Source of the DNA: Stieleria varia
GTDB taxonomy: Bacteria; Planctomycetota; Planctomycetia; Pirellulales; Pirellulaceae
Length of the DNA stretch: 64,000 nt
Assembly (NCBI RefSeq): GCF_038443385.1
Contig: NZ_CP151726.1
Span: 1,488,001 to 1,552,000 of the forward strand
Direction of reading: 5' to 3'
Made by a program: the position numbers and the translations under genes. The first letter of the stretch is position 1; each line of letters begins with the position of its first letter. Below, piece by piece: positions 9,433 through 18,777 of this stretch. The notes below the pieces were generated by a model. The model ran no database searches and was not told where the DNA came from. It worked only from the letters and a program-made list of their open reading frames with translations.

Positions 9433-10610
9433 AGATCTTATTAGTCGATGATGAAGCACAAGTCTTGCGGGGTGTGAGCCGCATGATCGAGAGCGAGGTT
9501 GCCGACTGGGAAGTCGAAACGGCTTTGTCAGGAAAGGGTGCACTTGAGATGTTGGAGGAGGACGAGTTCAATGTCGTCGTCACCGATATGCGAATGCCCG
9601 GGATGGACGGATCGCAATTATTGGATGCCGTTGAACTGCGTTTCCCGCAAGTCCTGCGTGTCGTCCTGTCGGGGCAGGCTGATCGGGAAACCGTACTGCA
9701 GGCCATCCGTCCGATGCATCAGTATTTGTCCAAACCATGTGATCCGCAGAAGCTAATCGATATCATCCGGCGGGCGGAGGTTTTTCAACAGACGATCTCG
9801 TCAACAGAGATCCTCAGTGCGATCGGACGGGCCAACTGCCTGCCATCGCTGCCGACCATCGTCACGCAGTTCAACAGCTCATTGGAGTCGAATTCCAGTA
9901 CATCTGCATCGCTTGCAAAAGTTGTCATGCAAGATCCCATGCTCTGCGCAAAGATTCTGCAGTTGGCGAATTCTGCCATTTTCGGACTACGCCAACCGGT
10001 TGTGGCAGTGGAGCGTGCCCTTTCCGTATTGGGCTCCGAGATCACTCGGGCCTTGGCTTTGTCGCTGTCTGTTTTTTCATCCGAACGGGAATCGACTGCG
10101 ACGACGACACGACAGTTGTTCACACATAGCATCGAAGTTGCCCGCATCAGTCGCCTGATCGCGGGATGGGAAAACACGGATGCCTCAACAATCAATACAG
10201 CCTGTTCCGGCGGACTGCTGCATGATATCGGCAAAATGGTCTTGCTGAATGCCTTTGAAGAAAGATATGGCGGTCTGATCACAAGGTCAGCCCACCAGGG
10301 GGTATGGGAAGTCGAATTGGAGATGCAAGAATTCGGCGCCTCTCATGCGGGCGTCGGCGCCTATCTGTTGGAAACGTGGGGGCTGCCGACGGAAATTGTC
10401 CAAGCCGTCGGATCCCACCACAGCCTGGATCTCTGTTCTCGATCAGGGTTGATATGCCAAATCGTTTTCGGGGCGAACTGGATCGCACACGGTAGTACCG
10501 ACAGTGACCTATTGTCTGGTTCCAACTCAACCACTGAAGCGTTTTGCAAACGGTTGAGCCAATGGAAAGCTATGTACCTAGAGGCAGTGATGGAGGATTC
10601 CAATGCCTAA
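9429..10610 (+). CDS. Response regulator with HDOD output domain
   Basis: A 393-residue protein. The N-terminal receiver (about 1-120) has KILLVDDE, the acceptor Asp in VVTDMRMPGMDG and the Lys in YLSKPCD. The HDOD domain (about 130-340) has LPSLPTIV, KILQLANSAIFG and an HDIGK motif. HDOD proteins usually act as non-catalytic signalling scaffolds. The start overlaps the kinase-fragment stop by 4 bases, and the end overlaps the next gene by 8 bases. It was probably the regulator of the kinase now broken by the insertion sequence. Confidence 0.92.
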   Translation: MKILLVDDEAQVLRGVSRMIESEVADWEVETALSGKGALEMLEEDEFNVVVTDMRMPGMDGSQLLDAVELRFPQVLRVVLSGQADRETVLQAIRPMHQYLSKPCDPQKLIDIIRRAEVFQQTISSTEILSAIGRANCLPSLPTIVTQFNSSLESNSSTSASLAKVVMQDPMLCAKILQLANSAIFGLRQPVVAVERALSVLGSEITRALALSLSVFSSERESTATTTRQLFTHSIEVARISRLIAGWENTDASTINTACSGGLLHDIGKMVLLNAFEERYGGLITRSAHQGVWEVELEMQEFGASHAGVGAYLLETWGLPTEIVQAVGSHHSLDLCSRSGLICQIVFGANWIAHGSTDSDLLSGSNSTTEAFCKRLSQWKAMYLEAVMEDSNA

Positions 10611-11742
10611 CACGAGAGTCTTGTTTGTCGACGATGACGAAATGATGCTGAAGGGTATCGTACGCCAACAGGGTGAAGACTTTAACATCACCACGGCCAC
10701 AGGCCCCCATGAGGCGTTGGAAATTCTGGCGGATCACGATCCGTTCGCAGTTGTCGTTTCTGACATGCGGATGCCTGAAATGAACGGCGTCCAATTGCTC
10801 AAACGAGTGCGAGACTCACACCCGGATACGGTGCGAATGATCCTCACCGGATTCGCCGAACTCAATACTACCATCGCAGCAGTCAACGAGGGAAATATAT
10901 TTCGCTTTCTGGCGAAGCCCTGCGATGAGGACGTCATGGCGAAAGCGCTCCGAGATGGACTCCGGCAATACGAACTGATCGAAGCCGAGCGTGAACTGGT
11001 GGAAGGTACACTTCACGGCAGCGTAAAGGTCCTGGCAGACGTTCTGGCTCTCGTCAGCCCGCTCGCCTTTGGTCAGTCCACTCGTGTTCGGGCAACCGTG
11101 GATGGGATCCTGAAGCGGGTGCCGGTCGAGAATCAATGGCAACTGGACATCGCCGCAATGCTTTCGTCGTTGGGCTGCGTATCCCTGCCAGCGGAACTGT
11201 TGAATAAGAAGCTGAACGGTCAACCCTTAACGGTGGAAGAACATTCCCAGTTCAACAAACACCCGGAACTGGCAAGCGAACTGCTTCAAAATATCCCGCG
11301 AATGGACGAGGTCTCCGCCATCATCGAGAATCAGGCAAGCTCCAGGCCGACCGCCTTGTCAGATTCCTTGAAGCAAAAATCCATGATCCTCAAACTGGCG
11401 TTGGACTACGATTGCTGCGAGCTGGCTAGCGAAAGTCCACTGCACGCACTCGCTAAGCTACAACAGTCTCGACTCGAATACGCGCCGGAACTTTTTGACG
11501 CGCTTGCGGATTTTGTTAAACATGAACGAAACTTCGAGATCCTAGAAGTCGATGTCCGCCAAGTCACTGCGGGAATGGTCATCGCACAAGACCTATTCAA
11601 CTCCAGTGGGATTCTGATGATGTCCAAAGGCCAGACGATCACATCATCGGCGTTGCGATTGCTGGAGAATTTTGCACGAAACAAGACCCTGACTGGAAAG
11701 ATCAAGATCGTTAGTTCGAACGTTACTTGTCCCGCTATCTAG
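10603..11742 (+). CDS. Response regulator with degenerate HD-type output domain (RpfG-like)
   Basis: A 379-residue protein with an N-terminal receiver (RVLFVDDDE, VVSDMRMPEMNG, FLAKPCD). The C-terminal helical domain resembles HD-GYP regulators, but the metal-binding HD pair is missing. The place where HDIG would be reads MLSSLGCVSLP, a common degenerate version, so c-di-GMP hydrolysis is not expected. It is the last gene of the signalling run that starts with the peroxidase, and it overlaps the REC-HDOD gene. A role as a phosphorylation-controlled adaptor is inferred. Confidence 0.87.
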   Translation: MPNTRVLFVDDDEMMLKGIVRQQGEDFNITTATGPHEALEILADHDPFAVVVSDMRMPEMNGVQLLKRVRDSHPDTVRMILTGFAELNTTIAAVNEGNIFRFLAKPCDEDVMAKALRDGLRQYELIEAERELVEGTLHGSVKVLADVLALVSPLAFGQSTRVRATVDGILKRVPVENQWQLDIAAMLSSLGCVSLPAELLNKKLNGQPLTVEEHSQFNKHPELASELLQNIPRMDEVSAIIENQASSRPTALSDSLKQKSMILKLALDYDCCELASESPLHALAKLQQSRLEYAPELFDALADFVKHERNFEILEVDVRQVTAGMVIAQDLFNSSGILMMSKGQTITSSALRLLENFARNKTLTGKIKIVSSNVTCPAI

Positions 11743-11913
11743 TCGAAATTCAACAAGCGGACCTGTCTGCTGAGAACACGCAATGTCGATGTTGCTGGTC
11801 GATGTTACTGGTCGATGTTGTCGTGAACACGCGTCCGTGGTGACGGGGCTCTCGGTTTTCAACTATCATCAAGGCGAAAACATCCCCCTTCCCTCGTTCT
11901 CTCGCGGGCGAAC

Positions 11914-12765
11914 ATGCTTACTTTTTCCCCAGCTTCGTCGGCAATCACCCTGGCTGTGATTGCATTGTTTGGCACTCTCCCCACGGCGCTGCCGGCTCAA
12001 GACGGTGAGTCATCCCCGGTGCCGGCATCAAAGTTACCAGCGGATGCCAAGTGGGCTGCGGCGCTCAGCGGCCCGGGCGTGAATGTTTATGTTCATTCGC
12101 GTGAGCTGTTTTTGGTGCCCAAGGCCGGATCCCTGCAGGCTCGCAAGCTTAGCATTCCGCGACTTTGTGCGCCCATTCGATCGCTACGATGGCTTGATGA
12201 TGCACAACAAAATCTTTCGTTTGCCCCGGAGCCCGATCATTGGGTCTTTTCATGGAAGAAAGATGTCCAAGCCGATGCGATGATCAAGGTGGAATTGGAC
12301 GAGGAGCCGGTGGTGCTGGCGCAATGTCCTGCGACAGAACCTGCGGGGGACGGTTCGATCATGCTGCACGCGCACGACGGAAAGACGTTTGGCGAAAAAC
12401 TGCGCTATGAACCGCAGTGGTACAAGAACACCATCGGATACTGGACGATCCCCACCGACTATGCGACTTGGGACTTGAAGGTCAGCGAGGCGGGCGAGTA
12501 CTCGGTCGCGGTGCTGCAAGGATGCGGTGCGGGTCATGGTGGCAGTGAGGCCATGATCACGTTGCTCGATGGTGAAACCACCGTGGCGAAGCTGTCTTTT
12601 GAAACCATCGATACTGGACACTTCCAGAATTTCCGCTGGAATCATTTGGGCAACATTCGAATCGAAAAACCGGGTGATTATCAATTGCGGATCGGGGCGG
12701 TGAAGATCGCCAAGGGGGCATTGTTGGACGCCCGCGCGATTCATCTTGTCAAGCAAGCGAAGTAG
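11914..12765 (+). CDS. Secreted protein with carbohydrate-binding-like C-terminal domain (DUF5077-like)
   Basis: A 283-residue protein with a Sec signal peptide (MLTFSPASSAITL..., cleavage near LPAQD). Residues about 50-140 resemble the beta-sandwich tail seen after alpha-L-fucosidases. Residues about 145-280 (SIMLHAHDGKTFG, TWDLKVSEAGEYSVAVLQGCG, DYQLRIGAVKIAKG) look like the jelly-roll module found in planctomycete glycan-degrading proteins. No catalytic domain is present. Binding of a polysaccharide or glycoconjugate outside the cytoplasm is inferred. It lies 29 bases before the rhomboid gene on the same strand. Confidence 0.72.
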   Translation: MLTFSPASSAITLAVIALFGTLPTALPAQDGESSPVPASKLPADAKWAAALSGPGVNVYVHSRELFLVPKAGSLQARKLSIPRLCAPIRSLRWLDDAQQNLSFAPEPDHWVFSWKKDVQADAMIKVELDEEPVVLAQCPATEPAGDGSIMLHAHDGKTFGEKLRYEPQWYKNTIGYWTIPTDYATWDLKVSEAGEYSVAVLQGCGAGHGGSEAMITLLDGETTVAKLSFETIDTGHFQNFRWNHLGNIRIEKPGDYQLRIGAVKIAKGALLDARAIHLVKQAK

Positions 12766-12794
12766 TTGCCGCGAGCCAATACGAGACAACTGGA

Positions 12795-13682
12795 ATGTTA
12801 TCCGACGGCGAAATCGTCTTTCAGTCGCGCCGCGGCGATCTATGTCGTGAGTACCGCTTGGTGCTGGAATCAGCGGGGATCGCGTCCGAGGCTGTGCATC
12901 TAGGTGGCAATTGGAATCTGGTGGTATCCGCCGAGGATCGTGATCGGGCGATCGATGAGTTGCACGGGTATCAGGAAGACAACGTGGTCGAGACGCCACG
13001 AGAATTGTCTCGCGTGCGTGTCTTCGGCGGCGCAATCGCCGGCGCGGTCGTGTACGCGGTGGTGATCGTATCGTTTGCCATTCAAGCGGGGCCTGCCGAG
13101 TCGGACTCTTCTTGGCACTTGATCGGCAGCATGCGAGCGGGCGACGTGATGGCCGGTCAGTGGTGGAGAGTTGTGACGGCGTTGACCCTGCATGTCGATG
13201 CGGCTCATGTGCTTTCCAACCTCGGCTTCGGCTGCGTCTTTGGATTTCTGGCGGGGAGGATTTTGGGCGGCGGTGTGGCTTGGTTGTCGATTGTCGTCGC
13301 GGGGGCCGCTGGCAACGCACTGAACGCCATGTTGCGTGATGCCGATCACGTGTCGATCGGAGCATCAACGGCCGTGTTTGCGATGTTGGGAATGATGGTC
13401 AGTCATGCGTTGCGTCCACGTGACCGGCAATCGCAGACTTCGTTGCAGCGATGGAGCCCATTGATCGGTGGCGTGTTGATGCTGTCGCTGACCGGCACGG
13501 CTGGCGAACGGACGGATGTCGCCGCTCACGTCACCGGGTTTGTCGCAGGCATGGTGACCGGTTGGGCGGTCGCGCGATTGCCTGATGGTTGGCTCGCCAA
13601 CGGTCGTTTTCAACTGGCGGCCGGCGTTGTGGCGATGGGAATCGTGGTTGTCGCTTGGGCAGCCGCCATCGCGTCGGTTTGA
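12795..13682 (+). CDS. Rhomboid family intramembrane serine protease
   Basis: A 295-residue membrane protein. The first about 65 residues are a soluble domain (LSDGEIVFQSRRGDLCREY...), followed by about six membrane helices. The rhomboid marks are HVLSNLGFG (HxxxN in helix 2), GASTAVFAMLG with the nucleophile Ser191, and AHVTGFVAGM with His245, which form the Ser/His dyad. The family cuts membrane-spanning substrates within the bilayer. The substrate is unknown. It ends 100 bases from the convergent esterase gene. Confidence 0.93.
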   Translation: MLSDGEIVFQSRRGDLCREYRLVLESAGIASEAVHLGGNWNLVVSAEDRDRAIDELHGYQEDNVVETPRELSRVRVFGGAIAGAVVYAVVIVSFAIQAGPAESDSSWHLIGSMRAGDVMAGQWWRVVTALTLHVDAAHVLSNLGFGCVFGFLAGRILGGGVAWLSIVVAGAAGNALNAMLRDADHVSIGASTAVFAMLGMMVSHALRPRDRQSQTSLQRWSPLIGGVLMLSLTGTAGERTDVAAHVTGFVAGMVTGWAVARLPDGWLANGRFQLAAGVVAMGIVVVAWAAAIASV

Positions 13683-13782
13683 GATCCGTCGTGCTGTAGC
13701 GAGAAGGTTGCGATTGCGTTCTCGCGTTAGGATACAAAAACGATGGTGCGTTATCGACCTAGCAGGGCGAACGACAATCGCA

Positions 13783-16404
13783 TCACTGTACGGTCAGCTT
13801 GCGGCGGAAGATCGTGTTGCCGTTGGTGATGTACAGGAACTGATGATCTTGTCCCGACAAAACACAACTGGTCAGAGGCTGGTCAGGGTTTGGCTGTGGC
13901 AGCACTCCGCACTGTCGCCCCGTCGGATCAAAGACTTGGACGCCCAAGGCACTGGTGACGTAATATCGCCCGGCTTTGTCGACCGACATGCCATCGCCAC
14001 GAGCAGAGGCGGCGTAAGGCGGCGGTTCGTTGAACTTGAATTCACCCTTGGGGTCGATCGGCAAACGCAAGTTCATCGATGGCAGTTTCGCGTCCAGCGC
14101 GCCGTCCGGATGGACACGGAACATCCAAGTGAAGGTGCCGCCATATTCAGAGACGGCCAATGTGCCGCCGTCATTGGACAGTGCGATTCCGTTGGGACGT
14201 ACGATTCCCGTGTCGACCACGGTGACCTCACCCGACTGAATGTTGATCCGGGTGACTTGCTTGGCCCCGGTTTCGGTGATGAAGATGTATCCGTTGTCGG
14301 TCACTGCCAAATCGTTCGGTTTGACATTCTTTGCAATCACGTTGACGGAACCTGATTTGGGATCGATGGAGATCACCCGGTTCTGAGATCCCTGGCAAGC
14401 GTAGATCAAACCGTCAGGGCCGAACTCCATGCCGCTGACGGATTCTGTAGCGACCACGTCGCGTGAACCGTCGGCAACGTTGATTCGATACACGGCCGGG
14501 GCCTTCATGTCGCAAAAGTAAAAGTTGCCATCGCTGTCGCTGCAGGGCGCGTCGGCGAATCCGAGGTTGTCCGCGACGACTTGCCAAGATTCCCCGGGGA
14601 TCAACAACCGCAGCAGGGTCAGGTCGCCACGTAGGTCGCCACTCGTGTCGAGCGTTGGTGAATGTTTTTCGCTGCGCCAGAGCCATTTCATCGCGTCGGG
14701 AAAGCGAGAGCTGCCGAAGTCGGCGTTGTGCGCGTAGCCCTCGGCCCAATCGAATCGCGAATCGTAGCCCATGTAATTCAACGCGGATGCCATGCGTTGG
14801 TTTGCCCAAGGCCAACTGCCGAAGGCGTTGTCGACATCGCCGCTGGTGTCCGCCATGTACACACGAATCGGTTTGGGTTCGGTCTTGCGGACGAGCGCGG
14901 GGTAAACATTTCCGCCACGCAGGTTGGTGAAGCTGCCGACGCTGGAGTAAACCTTGCCGAATTGATCGGGACGCTCCCACGCGGCGGTGAAGGCGCAGAT
15001 GGCACCTGAGCTGGAACCGCCGATGGCTCGCATCTCGGGGTCGGTTGAGATGTTGTAGCGGGACTGCACCTCCGGCAAGATCTCGTCCAACAAGAAACGC
15101 GTGTAACGGTCGCCCAGGCTGTCGTATTCGAATCCACGATTGGAGGACTTGTTCTTTTGTCTCGGTTTAGACTTGTCGTGACCGGGATTGAGAAACACCG
15201 CGATCGTGGGCGGCATGTCTCCGCGTGCGATCAGGTTGTCAAAGACGATCGGGATGCGCCAGCGACCTTTCACGTCTCGCATCCGCTCGCCGTCTTGGAA
15301 CACCATCAGCGCCGCGGGTTGCTCCTTGCGGTACTGTGCGGGAACGTAGATCGCCCAGTCGCGGACCGTGTTGGGAAAGATCTCGGATTCCCATTGCGGC
15401 ATCGATTCGACGGTGCCGTGAGGAACATCATTGTTGGCGATGGCATCGGGATGAGGCGTCCACTCGGGCTTGGTCGCGGGAGAGGGCACGTTATCCGATT
15501 TGGCGTCATTGTCCCAGAGCCAACGAAGTGCGTCGGGCATCGCGAGTCCTGCCCACTGACCGCTGTGGCCGCCCTGCGTCATGACGAGTTTGTGCGTGTA
15601 ACCGGCAAACTGCAGTGCCGCAGCCATGTCACGATTGGCCAGTGGCCAGTTGCCGAACAAATTATTCAGGTCGTCGTTGCCTTCTTGCAAGTAGACCTTG
15701 ATCGGTTTGGGATTGTCTTTGGTTTTTCGGATCAAGCCTGGATAGGCCCAGCCGCCTCGGATGTTGGTGAAGCTGCCGATGTGGCTGAGGACTTTGCCAA
15801 ACTGTTCGGGTCTTTCCCAAGCAACGGTGAACGCGCAGATGCCACCGGAGGAAATCCCGCAGACCGCGCGTCGCGAGGGATCGTCTGAGATATTTAGCCC
15901 TTTGGTCGCGACTGGTAGGAACTCGTCGATCAGAAACCTGGCGTAGCGATCGCCCAAGGAATCGTATTCAAAGGAGCGGTTGCTGCGATCAGAGGCTCCT
16001 TGCTTGGTCGCCGGGATCGTTCCTGGATTCACAAAGACGGCGATCGTCACCGGCATCTCTTGTTGATGAATCAGATTGTCGAAGACCACGGGGACACGAA
16101 ACGCTCCATCGGTCTTTGCGTAATTGCGACCGTCCATGAACACCATCAAGTTTGCCGGTGTACCGCTGTCGTATTGAGCGGGAACATAGACGCTGTAGTC
16201 GCGGCGCGTGCCGGGCAACAGCGTGCTGTTTTCAAACACGCCCTCGGTCAGCTTGCCTTGCGGTACGCCGGGCTGGACTTGTCGGGCGGAGTCGTCACCG
16301 ACGGATCGTTGGCTGGTTTCTTGCGACTGGCTGACTTGGGACTGGTTGGTGACGAGTGCCAGTGAGCAAAGAAGCAACAATGGGAGACGGGTTGTGGTTG
16401 TCAT
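13783..16404 (-). CDS. Secreted fusion of two Fes-type esterase domains and an SMP-30/gluconolactonase propeller
   Basis: About 873 residues from the ATG at 16404, which gives a clean signal peptide (MTTTTRLPLLLLCSLALV); an upstream in-frame start would bury it. Two esterase domains follow in tandem, each with a nucleophile elbow (GISSGGICAFTVAWERP and GSSSGAICAFTAAWERP) and matching blocks such as FVNPGT/FLNPGH and GSFTNIRGG/GSFTNLRGG, so one arose from the other by internal duplication. The last about 270 residues resemble SMP-30/gluconolactonase beta propellers (NDLAVTDNGYIFITETG, RPNGIALSNDGGTLAVSEYG). The protein probably hydrolyses esters outside the cytoplasm. It is next to another esterase of the same family on the same strand. 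Confidence 0.9.
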   Translation of the reverse strand: MTTTTRLPLLLLCSLALVTNQSQVSQSQETSQRSVGDDSARQVQPGVPQGKLTEGVFENSTLLPGTRRDYSVYVPAQYDSGTPANLMVFMDGRNYAKTDGAFRVPVVFDNLIHQQEMPVTIAVFVNPGTIPATKQGASDRSNRSFEYDSLGDRYARFLIDEFLPVATKGLNISDDPSRRAVCGISSGGICAFTVAWERPEQFGKVLSHIGSFTNIRGGWAYPGLIRKTKDNPKPIKVYLQEGNDDLNNLFGNWPLANRDMAAALQFAGYTHKLVMTQGGHSGQWAGLAMPDALRWLWDNDAKSDNVPSPATKPEWTPHPDAIANNDVPHGTVESMPQWESEIFPNTVRDWAIYVPAQYRKEQPAALMVFQDGERMRDVKGRWRIPIVFDNLIARGDMPPTIAVFLNPGHDKSKPRQKNKSSNRGFEYDSLGDRYTRFLLDEILPEVQSRYNISTDPEMRAIGGSSSGAICAFTAAWERPDQFGKVYSSVGSFTNLRGGNVYPALVRKTEPKPIRVYMADTSGDVDNAFGSWPWANQRMASALNYMGYDSRFDWAEGYAHNADFGSSRFPDAMKWLWRSEKHSPTLDTSGDLRGDLTLLRLLIPGESWQVVADNLGFADAPCSDSDGNFYFCDMKAPAVYRINVADGSRDVVATESVSGMEFGPDGLIYACQGSQNRVISIDPKSGSVNVIAKNVKPNDLAVTDNGYIFITETGAKQVTRINIQSGEVTVVDTGIVRPNGIALSNDGGTLAVSEYGGTFTWMFRVHPDGALDAKLPSMNLRLPIDPKGEFKFNEPPPYAASARGDGMSVDKAGRYYVTSALGVQVFDPTGRQCGVLPQPNPDQPLTSCVLSGQDHQFLYITNGNTIFRRKLTVQ

Positions 16405-16479
16405 ATTGTGCCGGTGGGAAAAGGATTCGACGGCGCTAGCCGCGGGCCTTGTGATGATGATCAATCATCCTGGCTAATG

Positions 16480-16706
16480 CTGGACGGATCAAAGTTTGGT
16501 GTTGACATTGTTTTTTCAGTCCATGTTTTCGTTCCATGCATCGCAATCAAAGTGAGCCTCAGGCGCTAGCCGTGGGCCGGCACCACAATCCGCCTCAGGC
16601 CCACGGCTAGCGTCTTAGGCTCACTGGGGCCACCGGCTGCGCCGGCAGTAGGGACATAAACTTGCGCAAGCCCAAAAGACACAACACCAAACTTTGAGCA
16701 GTCCAG
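16480..16706. mobile_element. MITE-like palindromic element, copy A (227 bp)
   Basis: No coding capacity. The ends are inverted repeats: the left end reads TCAAAGTTTGGTGTTG and the right end is its complement (CAACACCAAACTTTGA), with CTGGAC/GTCCAG outside. Inside lies a long palindrome (GTGAGCCTCAGGCGCTAGCC ... ending in CTTAGGCTCAC). The same element occurs at 44282-44506 and, reversed and expanded, at 25725-26102. It separates the two esterase genes. No transposase with matching ends is in the window. Confidence 0.85.
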
Positions 16707-16710
16707 TCTG

Positions 16711-17823
16711 CTAGCGAGGCTGGTAGTCCTGCCACATCCAGACCAGGGTGTCTGCCAAGGTGGCTTGGAACACTTTACCGTCGCAATGCCGTGTGCCTTT
16801 GCTGAACACGTAGCGATAGTCGTAGCCTTTGGCTTTGAGTGCAGCGGCGGTCCGTTCGTTGGCCATCACCCAATTGTGATACGTGCTTTCAGGGTCTCTG
16901 GCACGCAGGTCGAACTCGGAAACATGCGTGAAGATTCTCAGCGGTTTCTTTTCCGTGTTCTCAATCAGCTTCATTCCCGAATGGTATTCCCATGCACCCA
17001 ACGGGTATGCGGCTTCCTCGGGTGCGTCATCGTCTTGTTGGTCGACGAAGGTTCCGGAGTAGGTAATCAGTCGGCGAAACAAGTCTGGTCGGAACCACCC
17101 CATTGTTAGCGCGGCCGCGCCGCCGCTGCTGCAACCCATTGCGGCTCGGCCCCAGGGATCGTCCGTGAAAGCGATTTTGGGGTAAGCGGCTTTGATGGGA
17201 GGATGATTCAGCACTGCCGGCAAGACTTCGTCATTGACGAAACGAGCCAAGCGATCGGACATCGTGTCGTACTCCAGTCCACGCTGGCTGCCTTTGCCAT
17301 CGTTGCCGCCATTCTCGATCGAGATGGCGATGAACGCAGGCAAGCTTCGCTGGGGGTCTGCCGAGATGGTCAGATTGTCCAAAGCGTTTCGCACCAGATC
17401 CAGGCGACTGGGGCCATCGTGCATCACCAAGATCGGTGCCGCGGTACCGTCTTCATAAGCAGCAGGGATGTACACGAACACTTTGCGTTTTTCACGGACG
17501 GACTTTCGGGGATCCAATGTTTGGTCGGTTCCCGGAAAGATTTTGCTGTCGGCCAAGGGCATTTCGAACTCAAACGATTTGCCTTTGGGGTTCCCCAAGT
17601 CTGTCAGATCTCGAGCGAGTGAGTAGTCCGGGCCGATGACGAAGTTGCCGTTGGCGAGCGGGGCGGCCGGTTGTCCAGCGGGCTCTTGGGCGGCCGCCGG
17701 GTGAATGGGGCAGAGAGCAGTGGCAAGGACCACGGCAGCGAGCAACAGGGAGCAGGAAACCGGTCGAACAATCAGCGGGGAATGATAGCCGGGACTGGGG
17801 CAGAGTTCTGGGAGGCGAAGCAT
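16711..17823 (-). CDS. Secreted Fes-type esterase (enterochelin-esterase-like fold)
   Basis: A 370-residue protein with a long n-region and a hydrophobic signal segment ending near PAAAQEPAGQ. A single alpha/beta hydrolase domain covers most of it. The nucleophile elbow is GCSSGGAAALTMGW, and the final His is in the KGTRHCDGKVF segment. It has blocks in common with the double-esterase protein next door (FVYIPAAYEDGT, SQRGLEYDTMSDRLARFV, GTFVD), so the two are paralogues. Substrates of such planctomycete proteins are mostly untested; a carbohydrate ester or siderophore ester is possible. The copy-A MITE lies between the two genes. Confidence 0.88.
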   Translation of the reverse strand: MLRLPELCPSPGYHSPLIVRPVSCSLLLAAVVLATALCPIHPAAAQEPAGQPAAPLANGNFVIGPDYSLARDLTDLGNPKGKSFEFEMPLADSKIFPGTDQTLDPRKSVREKRKVFVYIPAAYEDGTAAPILVMHDGPSRLDLVRNALDNLTISADPQRSLPAFIAISIENGGNDGKGSQRGLEYDTMSDRLARFVNDEVLPAVLNHPPIKAAYPKIAFTDDPWGRAAMGCSSGGAAALTMGWFRPDLFRRLITYSGTFVDQQDDDAPEEAAYPLGAWEYHSGMKLIENTEKKPLRIFTHVSEFDLRARDPESTYHNWVMANERTAAALKAKGYDYRYVFSKGTRHCDGKVFQATLADTLVWMWQDYQPR

Positions 17824-17956
17824 GGTGGTACCAGAGTTACGACGGGAGAGGCGATTTGGGTCTTCTGTCAGACTGCTAGGGTACCGTGGCGGCTGACGCG
17901 TCGCTCAGGTTGGCGTGTCGTCGGCGACAAAAAAACGGCGTATTGTGGTCGGCGCA

Positions 17957-17993
17957 TAAAAAAACGCCCCTGGACAAAGTGTCCTCGGGGCGT
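17957..17993 (-). terminator. Rho-independent terminator of the small gene at 18029
   Basis: The stem ACGCCCC/GGGGCGT with an inner GGACA-AAG-TGTCC stem is preceded on the + strand by seven A, which makes a T run after the hairpin on the minus strand. It lies 36 bases past the stop at 18029. Confidence 0.82.
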
Positions 17994-18028
17994 CTGGGTC
18001 TCAGATCGCGATCTCTGAGCGAGATCGA

Positions 18029-18253
18029 CTACTCGCGGGGCCGGATGGCACCGGTCAGACCGCTGTAATCAACGCGGTCGGTGTTGTGCCAAAGGGGTTG
18101 TCCGAGCTCGACTCGCTTACGCAGCACTTCGATCTTCTCCGGGCTGCCCGCAGGCGCGTCGGTGGGCTCGAACTGGTCGTCGGGGTTCGGTACAAAATCC
18201 TCGTCGTGGCCGTACCGCAAGATTGCTTCGAAAACGTTCTTGCACTGTGTCAT
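18029..18253 (-). CDS. Small acidic conserved protein of unknown function
   Basis: A 74-residue protein from the ATG at 18253, which has a GGAG 12 bases upstream; an in-frame ATG at 18346 would extend it by 31 less convincing residues. The sequence is soluble and acidic, with the motifs RYGHDEDFVPNPDDQFEPTD, AGSPEKIEVLRKRVELGQPL and DYSGLTGAIRPRE. I believe similar short proteins recur in planctomycetes but I know no function. A good terminator behind it supports a real, separately transcribed gene. Confidence 0.7.
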   Translation of the reverse strand: MTQCKNVFEAILRYGHDEDFVPNPDDQFEPTDAPAGSPEKIEVLRKRVELGQPLWHNTDRVDYSGLTGAIRPRE

Positions 18254-18777
18254 GTATTTCTTTCTCTCCGCCTTGGCGGTTTGGGGATACGACAATCCAA
18301 TTTCGTCGCATCGCGTTGAATTCACTACCCGTTCGTTCGTTTCCATGAAGGTTGGGTGAGAGCACGGAGAGATTATTGACGTTGGATTTTGCGAGTCAAG
18401 AAAATTGTTCCGCTGCCCGGCTTGACACACCCCAAAATGCGACCCTTGTTTCGCATGGGTTTTCCCCCGCTCGCAGCGGATGAAGCTGACAAGACCGGCA
18501 TCGTGCAATGGAGTTACACTCACATCAATGTCGTGTGTGGCCGGCTAAGGGGGGAATCGTCAACACAGCCGGGCGTTGGCGGGGGCTGAGGTGGCGGTTT
18601 TGATTGCAAGGCATCGGGGACATCGATGGAGGCCGAGTCCCACCGCTGGGACCTCGGATTGGCAGGGGCTTGAAATGAGGTACTCTCAGGGTTGATTTCC
18701 GGCCCCTAAAAAACTTCGCAAAAACTTTTTGCGGCATGTTCAATTGGCTCTTTCTCAGACGCACAGGGTGTTAATCC
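18254..18777. other. Gap before yjbQ, no confident gene
   Basis: About 520 bases. Contains the likely promoter/leader of the minus-strand small gene and of yjbQ. Short open frames here have no recognisable family features. No repeat was seen. Confidence 0.5.

Noticed and set aside
18525..18764. Minus-strand frame upstream of yjbQ
   Set aside because: No recognisable motif; probably chance in a promoter region.
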